Shown here piece after piece: positions 48,601-59,070 of a stretch of DNA of 64,000 nt (positions within the stretch are counted from its first letter, which is position 1; every line of letters begins with the position of its first letter). A model generated the notes under the pieces. The model worked only from the letters and a program-made list of their open reading frames with translations. It ran no database searches and was not told the origin of the DNA. Source of the DNA: Hydrangea macrophylla (taxonomy: Eukaryota > Streptophyta > Magnoliopsida > Cornales > Hydrangeaceae); assembly GCA_033977485.1 (NCBI GenBank), contig CM066988.1:32732001-32796000 (forward strand), in the 5' to 3' direction. A program made the position numbers and the translations under genes.

Positions 48601-49640
48601 GTATACAAAAAGTGTGAAGGAAAAGTGGTGGCTTTTCTAGTTCTTTTCATTGAAGATATTCTACTCATTGGGAATAATGTAGTGGCATTGTCAACGGTAA
48701 AAGTTTGGCTAGCTAGTACTTTCGATATGAAGGATCTAGGAGAGGCCAGCTACATTCTTGGGATAAAGATCTTTTGGGATCGTAAGCGAAAGATAATGGG
48801 ATTATCTCAAGCTGGTTATATCGATAAGGTGCTAACTAAGTTTTTAATGGATAATTTGAAGAAAGGTTTATTACCTTTCAGGCATGATTTAGCGTTCTTC
48901 AAGGACCAGTGTCCAAAGACACAAGAGAAAAGGAATCGCATGGCAGGAATTCCCTATGATTCGGTAGTGGGAAGTCTCATGTATGCGATGTTATGCACTA
49001 GACCAGATATCTGCTTTGCCGTTGACATGGTTAGCAGTTATCAGTCAAATCCAGGTCCAGAACACTGGACAACCGTTAAGCACATTCTCAAGTACTTGAG
49101 AAGGACTAAAGATTACATGCTTATGTACGGCGGTAATGAGTTAATTCCAGTGGGATACACTGACTCGGACTTTATGTCAGATAAAGATTCGAGAAAGTCG
49201 ACATTTGGACATCTCTTTACCTTGGGAGGTGGTGCTGTTAGTTAGAGGAGCATTAAGCAGAAATGCATTGCAGACTCAACTACAGAAGCTGAGTATGTGG
49301 CTGCTTGTGAAGCCGCAAAGGAAGCTGTTTGGCTCAAGAAGTTCCTTATGGAGCTTGAGGTGGTACCAGCGTCACTGTAACTATTACACTATACTATGAT
49401 AATAGTGGGGCAGTGGCTCAGTCCAAGGAGCCAAGGAACCACGGAAAGGGAAAGCACGTAGAGCGGAAATATCATCTAATTCGAGATATTGTTCAACGTC
49501 GAGATGTGACTGTCACCAAGATTGCCACCGCTGACAATCTTGTGGATCCGTTTACAACGGCCTTGCCACAGAAGGTCTTTGATCATCATCTAGATAGTCT
49601 AGGTCTTAGATGTAGTCCTGAATGGTTATGAGTGCAAGTG
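45647..49640 (+). pseudogene. Copia gag-pol, decayed
   Basis: The start is at 45647 (MSGSAISPLATTLTQNKL), with a frameshift near 45705. Then come a UBN2-type Gag (45712-46316), a CCHC knuckle CFQCGEKGHWKRNC (46432-46474), protease CIDSGATSH (about 46562), integrase with HTDVC and RSDRG...AERRNQ motifs (46990-47500), reverse transcriptase (48060-48900) and RNase H (49130-49600). The YVDD box is replaced by FIED at 48646-48657. Stops near 46314, 46603, 46915, 47341, 47920, 48148 and 49243 break the frame. The ADNLVDPFTTALPQ end lies just before a purine tract (AAGTGGGAG) at 49636. It is dead but nearly full length. Lineage was not determined. Confidence 0.93.
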
Positions 49641-49646
49641 GGAGTT

Positions 49647-49870
49647 TGTTGGGTTTGTGCCCTCAAACCATTACTTTATGTATGAGACATTGACATTTAA
49701 TATATGGATATCAGCTTTACATTTCATTGTGTATGTTTATTTCATGAAATGATTGTTAATCCTTAAGTATCATAGTAAGTAATTCGTTTATGTATGAGAT
49801 ACATACAAGTGAGATACGAATTGTTATTCTTTGATGCTTAGAATTTGTCACAGTAAATGATGAGACTGGA
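49647..49870 (+). mobile_element. Truncated 3' LTR of the Copia element
   Basis: This is the first 224 bp of the LTR (TGTTGGGTTTGTGCCC...), cut at GATGAGACTGGA. Bases 49871-49892 then repeat a nearby LTR phrase (CACAGTAGATGATGA) as filler before the second copy of the LINE-tail segment begins. Confidence 0.92.
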
Positions 49871-49892
49871 TGCCACAGTAGATGATGATGAC

Positions 49893-51249
49893 AGTCCTAA
49901 GGAAAGCTTGCTCAAGTCTTTGGCTATTCAGATAAATGCTCAAATTAGGGCTAAAATGGAAATCTCATCATAATTTTGATGTTTTTACCCAGGATTGGCT
50001 AAGGGAGTCAAAATTAGGGTTAAAATGGAAATCTCAAATTAGTTCATTAGCTAACGTAGGGGAGATGAGTATAACTCAAAATCAAAATTAAAGGGAGGTT
50101 AATGCAATTTTTCCAAAATACAAGAGAGATTAGTGTAAATTATTTTTTTTTACCATTGAGATTTATAACAATTCACATTTGGAGACGCAACAATTTCTAT
50201 TTTAGCCAACTTGTTGGAGTTTGTCTTTTAGAATCTGACTTCATTTTGGTTGAAATCACATGTTAGCCAACCTTTGGAAATGCTAACTAGTTGGAGTTGC
50301 ACTTTAGTCTCTTAGATATACCCAACCTTTGGAAATGCAAACCTGCTTCATGATTAAACGCAACCATTCTCACCATGGACCAAAAAGGTCAACCAATTTG
50401 TTAAAATGAAGACATGAGTACGTGTTTGGTTGTCACTTGAATAGTTTTATTAATAATTTATAGAGTACATTAAAGTATGATCCACGATCATAAATGAATT
50501 TATTAAGATAAATAGGAGAGCTTTTGAGGAAAAAAATGCTAAAAAATATTTGAAACTTGAGGTCCCAAATTGACACAAATTTGAAAGTCGAAGGACTAAA
50601 GTGACGCATTTAAAAATGCAAAGCCCAAACTGAAGCAACGCTAAAACTACAGGGTACTAAAATGTTTTTACTCTTTTTCCTATGTGCTCGTTTATATCTT
50701 TTATTATAGCATGAGAATTCATCGTTTTAAGCATCATTTTTAAAATTAGTACAATTCTGTTAAAAGAAACTATTCAACATTATCTTCCTTCAAAATAATA
50801 TAAATAATGAAATGCTTTCCAAATTTTGAATCACAAATTAGTTCCCCTTAGTTCCCCACTGCTTTGTCAGTTTGTATAACATACGGTGTCAGTGATCAGT
50901 GATACCACATGGTACAACTACCAAAACATTTGGTATTCAAAATTTGGCATGCAAAGAATTACTCCCTTTTTAAGTATTCAAAATCGTCCTCCTTATTCTC
51001 TTCTCATTAACTTCTGTGCTCTCTTTGAGGCTGCCCTTTAGAGGCTCTCCCATCTTAACCATTTTCTTTGCTGTTTTTTTATGCTTTCAATAATGTCCCC
51101 TCTTCCCTCATTTTTTATCAAAATAAAAATAAAAAATTAATAATGTCCGCTTTTGTGCGGGGGTTTGTCCCTTTTTGTTAGGGGTTTTGTCCCTCCTTGT
51201 TGAGGGTTTGTTTTGATTTTTATTTGGCTTGGTTGATTGATGCAGGTAG
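49893..51249 (+). repeat. Second copy of the 1.35-kb LINE-tail segment
   Basis: Same start (AGTCCTAAGG) and same end as 41291-42631, joined to a complete LTR at 51250. The pre-LTR bases are GGTAG. With the LTR it makes a 2.86-kb direct duplication. Confidence 0.95.
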
Positions 51250-52750
51250 TGTTGGGTTTGTCCCCTCAAACCATTACTTTATGTATGAGACATTGACATT
51301 TAATATATGGATATCAGCTTTACATTTCATTGTGTATGATTATTTCATGAGATGATTGTTAATCCTTAAGTATCATAGTAAGTAATTCGTGTATGTATGA
51401 GATACATACAAGTGAGATACGAATTGTTATTCTTTGATACTTAGAATTTGTCACAGTAGATGATGAGACTGGATATCTCATCAGGTATACAATGCAGGAT
51501 GTTTATTGGATGGAGTGATTAATCTCAATCACTAGAGTGTAACTCTTAGTTAATATGCTGGTGCTTATAGTGCATTGACGGACCTGAGCTTTCCAATTGA
51601 CACTTAAGACTATCAACAGCTGATAGGAACTCATAACTTGTATAAGGTACGTGTTCTCAATCTTGAGACGATTATGAACACAGACTGTAGATATAGCTAC
51701 TTTGACTTAGTAATCAGTGAGGTCTATAAAAGATCAACACCTGTGTATCTTGGGTATGTCATGTTCATACGTTTGTGAATATATATTGTCAAGATAGAAT
51801 CTACTCTTTGTTAAAGAGTAAGCATTCCCTTGAGAATGTCACCAAGTTGATTACTGAGAACTGTAGTCTTGTTGATAAGTAGTTATCAACATGTTTGGAA
51901 ATCATGAAGGGTGAATGGGAATACAAGAAGTAATCATGATTCAGGTTGACAGTAACCGTTATCCGACTACCTGAATCTGATTATGAATGCTGATGATAGA
52001 GGGATATTAGTACACCATACAAGTCTAGTTATTGCTTCAGATTTGTTCTTTTGAGTTGGAGTTCAGTTATCATTTTATAGTGGAGTTAACGATAACTGAC
52101 TAGTTTGTTAGTTTGTTGATCAAAGAGTTTGATCATGGGAATTGCCAACTGGTCTGAGCCAACAATAAAGAGCCTAGAAGGTCCCATTCTTAGCTCCTCT
52201 AGGATGCTTGGAAAGGCACTTGAGGATCATGTCAAGACAGGTTCGATCGATCGAAGGAGTCTGGATCGATTAAAGTCTAGATAGGTTCGATCGATCGAAT
52301 GTCGCTCAATCGATTGAAGCCACTTTGATCGCTTGAACGTTAGGTCAGTTATGGGAATCTGTAAATAGGGCGGCTGCGTCCAGAAAAAAAATAAAATAAA
52401 AATAATAATAATAAAAAGGTCATCGTTTTACCATACCAGAAGTTGCAGACTATTTTAGAGCTCTCAAACCCTCTCCTTCCTCTCTATTAGGGTTCCCATC
52501 AACCCTAGTCCTTCCGGCAGGCAACCGCATGAGTCATAAGGGTGAAGACAACCTAGTGGAGGCTGCTGCACCATCAAAGAAGAAGACAATCAGAATTGGG
52601 TTCAAGACATGAGGTATAAATTCTTGTACCCTCTTGCTAGTACGCATCTATGGAATTGATGAGTAGTAGATCCTGGGCTGCCAATAAAGTTTTTTGTAAC
52701 TTAACGTTTCCGCTGCGCGTTTAAATTATTTTAAACATGTTTTTCCATCA
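51250..52750 (+). mobile_element. Second full LTR of the Copia family (1501 bp), solo
   Basis: It starts TGTTGGGTTTGTCCCC and ends TTTTTCCATCA, directly followed by GCTAG and LINE-tail-like sequence rather than a PBS. The TATA box is changed to TGTAAATA (about 52361). GCTAG after it resembles GGTAG and GCAAG before the two full LTRs, consistent with one mutated 5-bp target duplication. Confidence 0.92.
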
Positions 52751-52755
52751 GCTAG

Positions 52756-53087
52756 ATCTCTTTTTTTCCGTATTCCGTGGTTGGATCTGGCCTGTTCCAC
52801 ACAAATCTGCGTTAGATCTTTTGTTGTTTGTTTGGGCCCTCTTCACAGTCACGGTGATTTTGAAGCTCGGATTTTTGTTATGGTTGATAACAGCTTTCTC
52901 GTTCAGACGATCAAGTATTTGAGTTACGCCACAGTCTGTGATATCATAGTTTTGGGATTGTAGAACAAACCAAAAGATTGCTATGATTTATCATGTATTT
53001 TTTCGTTCTTCTATTTTGTATTTGTTCCTTGTGAACTTGTCTTTTGTGAAATGAAATTTTCATGCTTTGCGATCAAAAAAAAAAAAA
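52756..53087 (+). mobile_element. Probable LINE 3' end with poly(A)
   Basis: T-rich sequence ending in a 13-A run (53075-53087) continues from the pre-LTR LINE tail. It is probably the natural 3' end of the LINE whose ORF2 lies at 38861-41487. The two short open frames here show no domain. Confidence 0.55.
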
Positions 53088-53438
53088 TGTCCTCCTTTTA
53101 GTGAGATTCTGTATAAAACTGTGAATGTTAATCCTTTGACACCTTGATTTAATGAGGACTCAGACAATTCTATTGTTCATTTGACAAAAAAATACACATC
53201 CTACCCTCATATCTGTAGCACAAAAATTAGGAAGAACAAAAAAAGTGAAGATGAAAATCATAGATATTTTCTTTAATCTGTTTTCTCTCAAGCGAAACAC
53301 AGCATTGCTTAAAATTTACAAATAGCCAAAAACTTATAACAATCCGAATAATAACAAATTAATCACAACACCCACATGGGCATAGTTGAGATCCGAATTT
53401 CAAAACATTGCCAAATTTGCTCATTGTATATCAAGTTA
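53088..53438 (-). other. Downstream flank / 3' UTR of the CESA gene
   Basis: This is the stretch after the CESA stop codon at 53439 on the minus strand. It should hold the 3' UTR and polyadenylation site. I saw no canonical AATAAA on that strand. Confidence 0.5.
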
Positions 53439-54026
53439 TCAACAATCAATGACATTGCAGCCTTGTACCATGTTTGAAGCATCATCTCGGCTCACAAATG
53501 GATTGATCTTCACCCAAACAAGCGAAAACACAGAGGCCAAAAGAACAGACCACAGAACAACAATAGTTGGGGTCCTGTTTTGGCGACCCATGAGACCCTT
53601 GAGGAATGGATAGAGATGGCTAATCACCCAAAAGGCGAAGAACACCTTCCCAAACAGAGGACCCCAAGACTCATATCCACTATTTAGTGCATCTGAAAAT
53701 CCAGCAACCACACCAACCATGTTCACGATAAGAAGGGTCGTTGGAGGTATCAATACGGTGGTCCACTTGATCATATAGAGCTCTGCAAACTCTCCGTCGT
53801 CAGCTGACTTTGATGTCACTGTGAAGTTGGTGTCGAGGCCTGCAAGCATCTTGAGGAATCCTTGGAAAACGGCAAAGAGATGGGCAGAAACACCACCGAT
53901 CACCCAAAATTGCTCGTTACGCCACCAGTCCTCGACGCTGATACCACTCCACCTTAGCTCGAGGACACTGGTTGTGATGATGGAAATGAAGAGACCGAGA
54001 AACCATATGCTTGCGAGGTTTGAAAG
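53439..54026 (-). CDS. CESA8: CESA8 last exon
   Basis: Acceptor aaatcag, stop TGA at 53439-53441; 195 codons. Encodes the remaining membrane helices ([61 protein letters not shown]) and the C-terminus ending VIDC. Confidence 0.97.
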   Translation of the reverse strand, partial: LSNLASIWFLGLFISIITTSVLELRWSGISVEDWWRNEQFWVIGGVSAHLFAVFQGFLKMLAGLDTNFTVTSKSADDGEFAELYMIKWTTVLIPPTTLLIVNMVGVVAGFSDALNSGYESWGPLFGKVFFAFWVISHLYPFLKGLMGRQNRTPTIVVLWSVLLASVFSLVWVKINPFVSRDDASNMVQGCNVIDC

Positions 54027-57000
54027 CTGATTTTATGACATCAAAGAAATTGGAAGGTTCGTTCCTTTAGCCAATGGTCACTATTAAAGTTAAAGAATAG
54101 CATAAATTTAAAGTATATTTTTCTCTCACATCGACGTAAATGAGCACATTTACGGTCAACTATATCACAGTTATACACTGTATAACTTTCCAGAAATTTC
54201 ACTTTGGGCCATGAAGTTTCGACTGCAACGTAACAACCAAATATTTCAGAAACAGAAGCCTTACTTGCTGAGTTGAACTATAGGGCCCCAATGTAAAAAG
54301 AATATTGGAAAATAGTGGATATTGTATTTGACCCAAGTATACATAGATATTTGAACCATATTTATGATCGTCAAGGACTCCACCACAACAGTTAACAGTA
54401 GCCTCCAATTAACATTATTGTAACAAATATAGGACCAAACGTAATTTTTGCAAAACTAATGGTACTGAAATTTATTTGACTGCAAAATTTATTCTCCCCT
54501 ACATATTTCTAGTTTAAATCATTCCAATGAATTTCAAATTTTACAGAATTGCTAAATAGTGGACAAGTTTTTTCAGCTTGTGTATCAAGTATATAGTCGA
54601 ATGACCAAGAAAATTTCATGTATGTAGCAGAGAATGCATAACACTAAGGAACCATTTATGCTTTGTTTTCCATTACTGAATTTAAATGTAACATCTTCCC
54701 CCAGCCTTTTCATCCTAAATTATTCTGTCTAAACGCCTTTGTTATGATTTCGATTCATGGAGGATTATAACTAAAAACGTAAACCTGAGGCAAACCCATG
54801 ATAGCTCTAGAAATGGAGGGCAAAAGAAATTACCGTTGGTATGATGAACTTTCCAGTAAGAAGGCAAATAGCCGGAAGTGAACAGTAAGCAATGAGAGGG
54901 AGAGATGTGAAGGGATAGACAATGGTGTTTATATACGCCATTCTTTGAAGCAATTTGAGGCGGCCTCCTCCCCACCCATACCAAAGGGGACAGTGTCTGC
55001 TCAGGAAAATCTCAACAGAACCAAGTGCCCACCGAAGAACCTGGTGGAGACGATCAGACAAGTTGATGGGTGCCGAACCTTTGAACGCAGGCCTCAAGGG
55101 CATGCAGTAAATGGATCTCCATCCTCGGCAGTGCATCTTGAAACCCGTCAATATGTCCTCTGTGACTGATCCGTATATCCAGCCAATCTGAGAAGACACA
55201 ATATGGAAATTCTTAGCTTGTCCAATGCGATGAGGAACTAGGTTTCAATTGAAGTTAAAAGCTAGAAGAGGTAAATGAAGTGAAATTAAGTATCAAAATA
55301 ACATCACAGAAACACAACCAAGAATTAAATGGCCAAGACTGCTTTAAAATTGATCAACTGATGAATTAGAGTCAATAATCATCCAAATCCCAGTGTTTCC
55401 GCACTGAGGCTCCGTTTGGTTTGCGGATTTAGAGAAGGAAAAAGAAAAGGAAAGGAAAATGCGAAGGATAACTATTTCCCTATGATTTCCTCCATGCTTA
55501 AGGCTTTGTTTGGTTTGCTGATTTATGGAGGGAAAAGAAAACAAGAAGGAAAGCTATTTTCCTTTTGTTTTTGTCAATGCTTGAACAATATTAAAACTTA
55601 AAAGCTTTCAAAGTATAGCTATAACCTAAGAAAAATGGTAGGAAGGTGACTGACAAAGTTCAGAAATTTTAATTCATGTCCTATTGTATTTTCTTTTCCT
55701 ACCTATTATCCTTGGTAATGAAACAAAGAAAAATGCTTTCCTTGGTGTTTTCCTTTCTTTTCCCTCACTAGATCCATGAATGTACAGAGCATAAATAAAA
55801 AGAAGCTGAAAGTTCAATAATATAAAGAAATTCACGAAAAGATGAAGCTAATTGGCTCTCAAAACTAAAAAATTATGTAGTTCATTTCAACTCTTACTTT
55901 CTTTTCGTTCTACTTTCCTCACTCTTTTCCTAATTAATAAAACAAATAACAAGTGCTTTCCGTGGTTTTTTTTTTCTTTTCTTTTCTTCAACCACCCCCC
56001 CCCCCCCCCTAAATCCATGAACAAAACAGAGCCTTAGAGAATGAAAAGTAAAAGTAGGAAAGACAAAAAAAACAAAAGAACAGAGGAAGGGAAGTGACTC
56101 ACATACCCTCCCTAAATCCATGAACAAAACAGAGCCTTAGAGAATGAAAAGTAAAAGTAGGAAAGACAAAAAAAAACGAAAGAAAAGAGGAAGGGAAGTG
56201 ACTCACATACCCTCCCTAAATCCATGAACAAAACAGAGCCTTAGAGAATGAAAAGTAAAAGTAGGAAAGACAAAAAAATGAAAGAAAAGAGGAAGGGAAG
56301 TGACTCACATTCAAAAACTTTTATGCACCTATTGTTCCAAATTCTAGTAAACCACAATATCAAAACGAACTAAAAAGTCGAACCTCTTTTCCCCATGAAG
56401 TCTTCTCTTCGTATCCACAGCTGATCACATGAATTGCCTCTTTAATAAGCATAGATGAGTTGGCAGATTCCGCCACTCCTCCGTTCTCCATTAGTGTAGA
56501 CTCAATGAATACAGAAGATAAGCCAAATGTTTTCTCAAAACTCAACTGGGAGATGAGCTGTGACCTCTCATACTCGTCATAATCTGCAAGAAGAAAAGCA
56601 AAAATTACACCTTATTTGCCGAGAATTATGGATGCTATATGCTTGACCTGTTCTGCGACCTTCACTACAAAGTACAATTTTTGCATCATAGTTGCGTATA
56701 GAATTTTAACTAAAAAGATGATGATTTTAAATGGTTTTGTCTAGGAAAATTGTGCTCACTTCAAAAATGATGCTCAAGATCATGAGTTTTTCCATTTTAA
56801 GAATAGGAATGCTTCTATATAATGAGGTCTCCTATCTACATGAGTTCATTCGTGGTAATAGGTTTACTCTAAAATACTATACAAATCATGAATGAGAGGC
56901 TATTCATATTCCAGTGACAACCAAACATGTTATAAGTCTCTTATCAAAAAATACTTACTATCGATCTCCCTGAGATTAAAAATGGCAGCATTTAAATCAT

Positions 57001-58643
57001 CCCGTTTCGAATCTCTGTATAGTTCTGAGGGATCTTTGGAGGCCTTCTTGGGGCGACAGCAACAACAAAAGCCACCACAGCACGAGGAAGATGAAGATGT
57101 AGATGAAGACGCCTTAGGTAAACTGGCCAAAGATGGAGGCCCGTAGCCGTAAAGTGCTTGCCTATTGAAAACACAACCTGTCCCCACGTAAACTGGTCCT
57201 TGAATGCCATCCAGTCCTTTCATGTTCACCTGGAATCAGGGAAAGAATTAGCAGAAGGTTCAGTACAAGTGATAATGCAGCAACCCAAGTTTAGCTTATA
57301 ATAATTTACCATTACAATTGTTCTCATTGATGTAAATCCTTACACTATTTTACGTTTCCTAATATATGGAAACCTGCATGGTAATGTGAAATGTCTAATA
57401 TCTACAATATTTCAATCTTGCTTGTTTTGTTAAGAGAGGGATTTTTTTTTTCCAAGTCAGTAATGTCTGCCTTAAAAAAATGATAAAAAGATAGGGGAAG
57501 GATAGGGGAAGGAAGAAGAGGGTGGGAGAGAAAATGGTAGAATCACTTGTTTGGTATGGTGGGATGGAGGAAAGAAAGGAATAGGGGAGTTTGGTATGAT
57601 GGGACAGAGGAAGGAAACGAATAGGGGATGAATCCCTCTTCCAAGCGGGCCCATAAATTTTGTTCATAAGTTTCAGTCTGTCCACTGTGTGTAAGTAAGT
57701 TAAAAGGGAATATTCGGGGACTTCTTTTAGAGAAAAATGACAATATATCATATAAATGATAAACTTGTAGTTTTACAAGTATTAGCCCACCCTTCCTTTC
57801 CTCATCACTTTTCTTCCTTCCTATTCAACTAAACATAACTAAGTTACCCAGACATAGCTCTTCCCTCCTTCTCTGCCTTCCGTTCCCTCAACTTTTCCAT
57901 CCCTCCTACCAAACAAAGCAAAAAGTATTGACAGAATTTCAAATTTAAATTTGTCCACTACGTGTTGTTAAACAGGTTTCTTCTTAGGTATTAGGTAAGT
58001 TTAAGTAAAAATAAAGAAATTTCCACCCCAAAAATCTCCATAAATCTGAAAATTATGTGACCTTGACCTTGACCTTGGCCCCTGCATGGGGAAAATGAAT
58101 TCTTTCTCAATTTGAGCATTTCAACGACAAAAGCTGAGTATCATTATTTTCTTTAAGTGATTATAGCTTGCCGCTCGATCTTATACTATATGAAATTACA
58201 GGTCCATACTTACATCAAAGAAAACTATGTTGCGGTTAGCATATCGATCACTGCGATCAATGCCATCAAATCTCTGAGGGAACTGCACATAGCACACATC
58301 ACGACCGACTTGCGGGTCCATATAGAAGCACATTGCCTCCCTGACTGCTTTGCTATTGTTAATATAGTGATCGCAGTCAAGATTGAGGATGTACGGGGCA
58401 TTTGTGAGAATTGCAGACACCCTTACCTGAAAGCAAGCAACCATTGTTATATATCTACATGCACATATTCCCATATATGTCAAAATGCAAATATTGGATA
58501 ATGAGTGTAGTAAGTACCAGAGCGTTTTCAGCACCAGCTTTCTTGTGGTGTTGGTAGCCAGGTCTCTTCTCTCTCGAAACATAAACCAGTCGAGGAAGTT
58601 CATTTCCGTCTATGTCATGGGCACCAGTATGTCCAAGAAAAAC
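53439..58643 (-). CDS. CESA8: Cellulose synthase catalytic subunit, CESA8-type, 3' part of gene
   Basis: This is a family-2 glycosyltransferase of the plasma-membrane cellulose synthase complex, polymerising beta-1,4-glucan from UDP-glucose. Six exons (58643-58518, 58426-58214, 57229-56959, 56583-56384, 55187-54834, 54026-53439) join in frame to 583 codons. All borders are AG/GT. Motifs: DCDHY (the DxD substrate site), a class-specific region with [13 protein letters not shown], then REIDNYDEYERS, the catalytic TED, QVLRW, and C-terminal membrane helices. CESA proteins are usually about 1000 aa, so about 400 N-terminal residues, including the RING-type zinc region and first Asp, lie off the right edge. 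The class-specific region and the C-terminal NPFVS...IDC most resemble CESA8 (IRX1), a secondary-wall isoform. The subclass is inferred. A Copia element occupies the next upstream intron. Confidence 0.95.
54834..55187 (-). CDS. CESA8: CESA8 exon E with TED and QVLRW
   Basis: Acceptor ttctcag, donor gtaatt; 118 codons. Carries the catalytic TED ([11 protein letters not shown]), the QVLRW product-binding motif and the first C-terminal membrane helices ([19 protein letters not shown]). Confidence 0.97.
55405..56037. mobile_element. MITE-like insertion in a CESA8 intron
   Basis: The left end GAGGCTCCGTTTGGTTTGCG and right end (reverse complement) CTAAGGCTCTGTTTTGTTCA are imperfect inverted termini of the kind common in short plant hAT-like MITEs. 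A related block begins at 55500 (AAGGCTTTGTTTGGTTTGC). No coding. Confidence 0.55.
55995..56009. repeat. C15 homopolymer
   Basis: Fifteen consecutive C on the plus strand, beside a T-rich tract in the CESA8 intron. Confidence 0.95.
56019..56313. repeat. About 103-bp tandem repeat, nearly three copies, in a CESA8 intron
   Basis: GAACAAAACAGAGCCTTAGA begins at 56019, 56122 and 56226. Units differ mainly in the length of an A-run. They arise by reduplication of the right end of the MITE-like block plus intron sequence. Confidence 0.93.
56384..56583 (-). CDS. CESA8: CESA8 exon D
   Basis: Acceptor cttgcag, donor gttcga (a weaker donor). Encodes [20 protein letters not shown] to [12 protein letters not shown]. 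Confidence 0.95.
56959..57229 (-). CDS. CESA8: CESA8 exon C, class-specific region
   Basis: Acceptor attccag, donor gtaagt. Encodes [20 protein letters not shown], a Ser/Cys-rich variable stretch, and [16 protein letters not shown]. It ends with one base of a split Asn codon. Confidence 0.96.
57540..57920. mobile_element. Second MITE-like block in a CESA8 intron
   Basis: TTGTTTGGTATGGTGGGATGG (57546-57566) and CCATCCCTCCTACCAAACAA (57897-57916) are imperfect inverted repeats. GTTTGGTATG also recurs at 57590. No coding. Confidence 0.5.
58214..58426 (-). CDS. CESA8: CESA8 exon B (71 codons) with DxD
   Basis: Acceptor ctttcag, donor gtaagt. Encodes [20 protein letters not shown] and the following [10 protein letters not shown] to [11 protein letters not shown] is the UDP-glucose/metal-binding motif. 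Confidence 0.97.
58518..58643 (-). CDS. CESA8: CESA8 exon A (42 codons)
   Basis: Acceptor ttttttttag, donor gtactt. Encodes [10 protein letters not shown] through [19 protein letters not shown], the conserved region upstream of the DxD site. It is the first exon visible in the window. The intron before it carries the Copia insertion. Confidence 0.95.
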
Positions 58644-58770
58644 CTAAAAAAAAAAATACAAAAACAAATATAGAGAAATATGCTTTATGTCAAATTTCAG
58701 ATTAATAAACTATTCAAAGTACTCTGCAAGAAGTTCCACCAGGTATCTGATAAATGCACCACTACTGAGA

Positions 58771-58775
58771 GTTAG
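58771..58775. repeat. Target-site duplication GTTAG, left
   Basis: GTTAG before the LTR at 58776, repeated at 63689-63693. Confidence 0.95.
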
Positions 58776-59039
58776 TGTTGAGATATGCTATTGACTCAGC
58801 ATTGAATCGATATCTTAGAGTTGTTAGCTGCCCCTAATTTATAGGGATTTGATTTTATCTGTACATATTTGATTTTATCTGTACAATATTTGATTTTATC
58901 AGTACATGTGTATTTTTATTTTATTTCCTAGATTAGTTTATTCGATCCTTTTTTCTAGGCTTTCAGTTAGGTCTGTACACCTATATATATTTCAAATAAT
59001 GAATAAGAATAATAGATTACTCCAATATTTTATCTTTTA
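58776..59039 (+). mobile_element. 5' LTR of the intronic Copia (264 bp)
   Basis: Starts TGTTGAGATATGC and ends TTTTATCTTTTA. Contains three direct repeats of TTTGATTTTATC and a TATATATATT box at about 58983. The end is TA rather than the usual CA. Confidence 0.95.
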
Positions 59040-59052
59040 TGGTATCAGAGCC
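59040..59052 (+). promoter_or_regulatory. PBS of the intronic Copia
   Basis: TGGTATCAGAGCC directly follows the 5' LTR, complementary to the initiator tRNA-Met 3' end. Confidence 0.95.
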
Positions 59053-59070
59053 AGGTTCTTGTCGATCTCC

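Noticed and set aside
42632..52750. Treating the two full LTRs at 42632 and 51250 as ends of one element
   Set aside because: The real 3' LTR start follows the purine tract at 49647. The sequence at 49893-51249 is a duplicate of the upstream flank, not element interior.
52737..52963. Short open frames downstream of the solo Copia LTR
   Set aside because: They start across the LTR boundary or in LINE tail sequence before a poly(A) and have no domain.
58906..59070. Upstream in-frame start for the intronic Copia gag-pol
   Set aside because: That stretch lies in the LTR and across the PBS. The first ATG after the PBS (59071) gives a normal Gag N-terminus.
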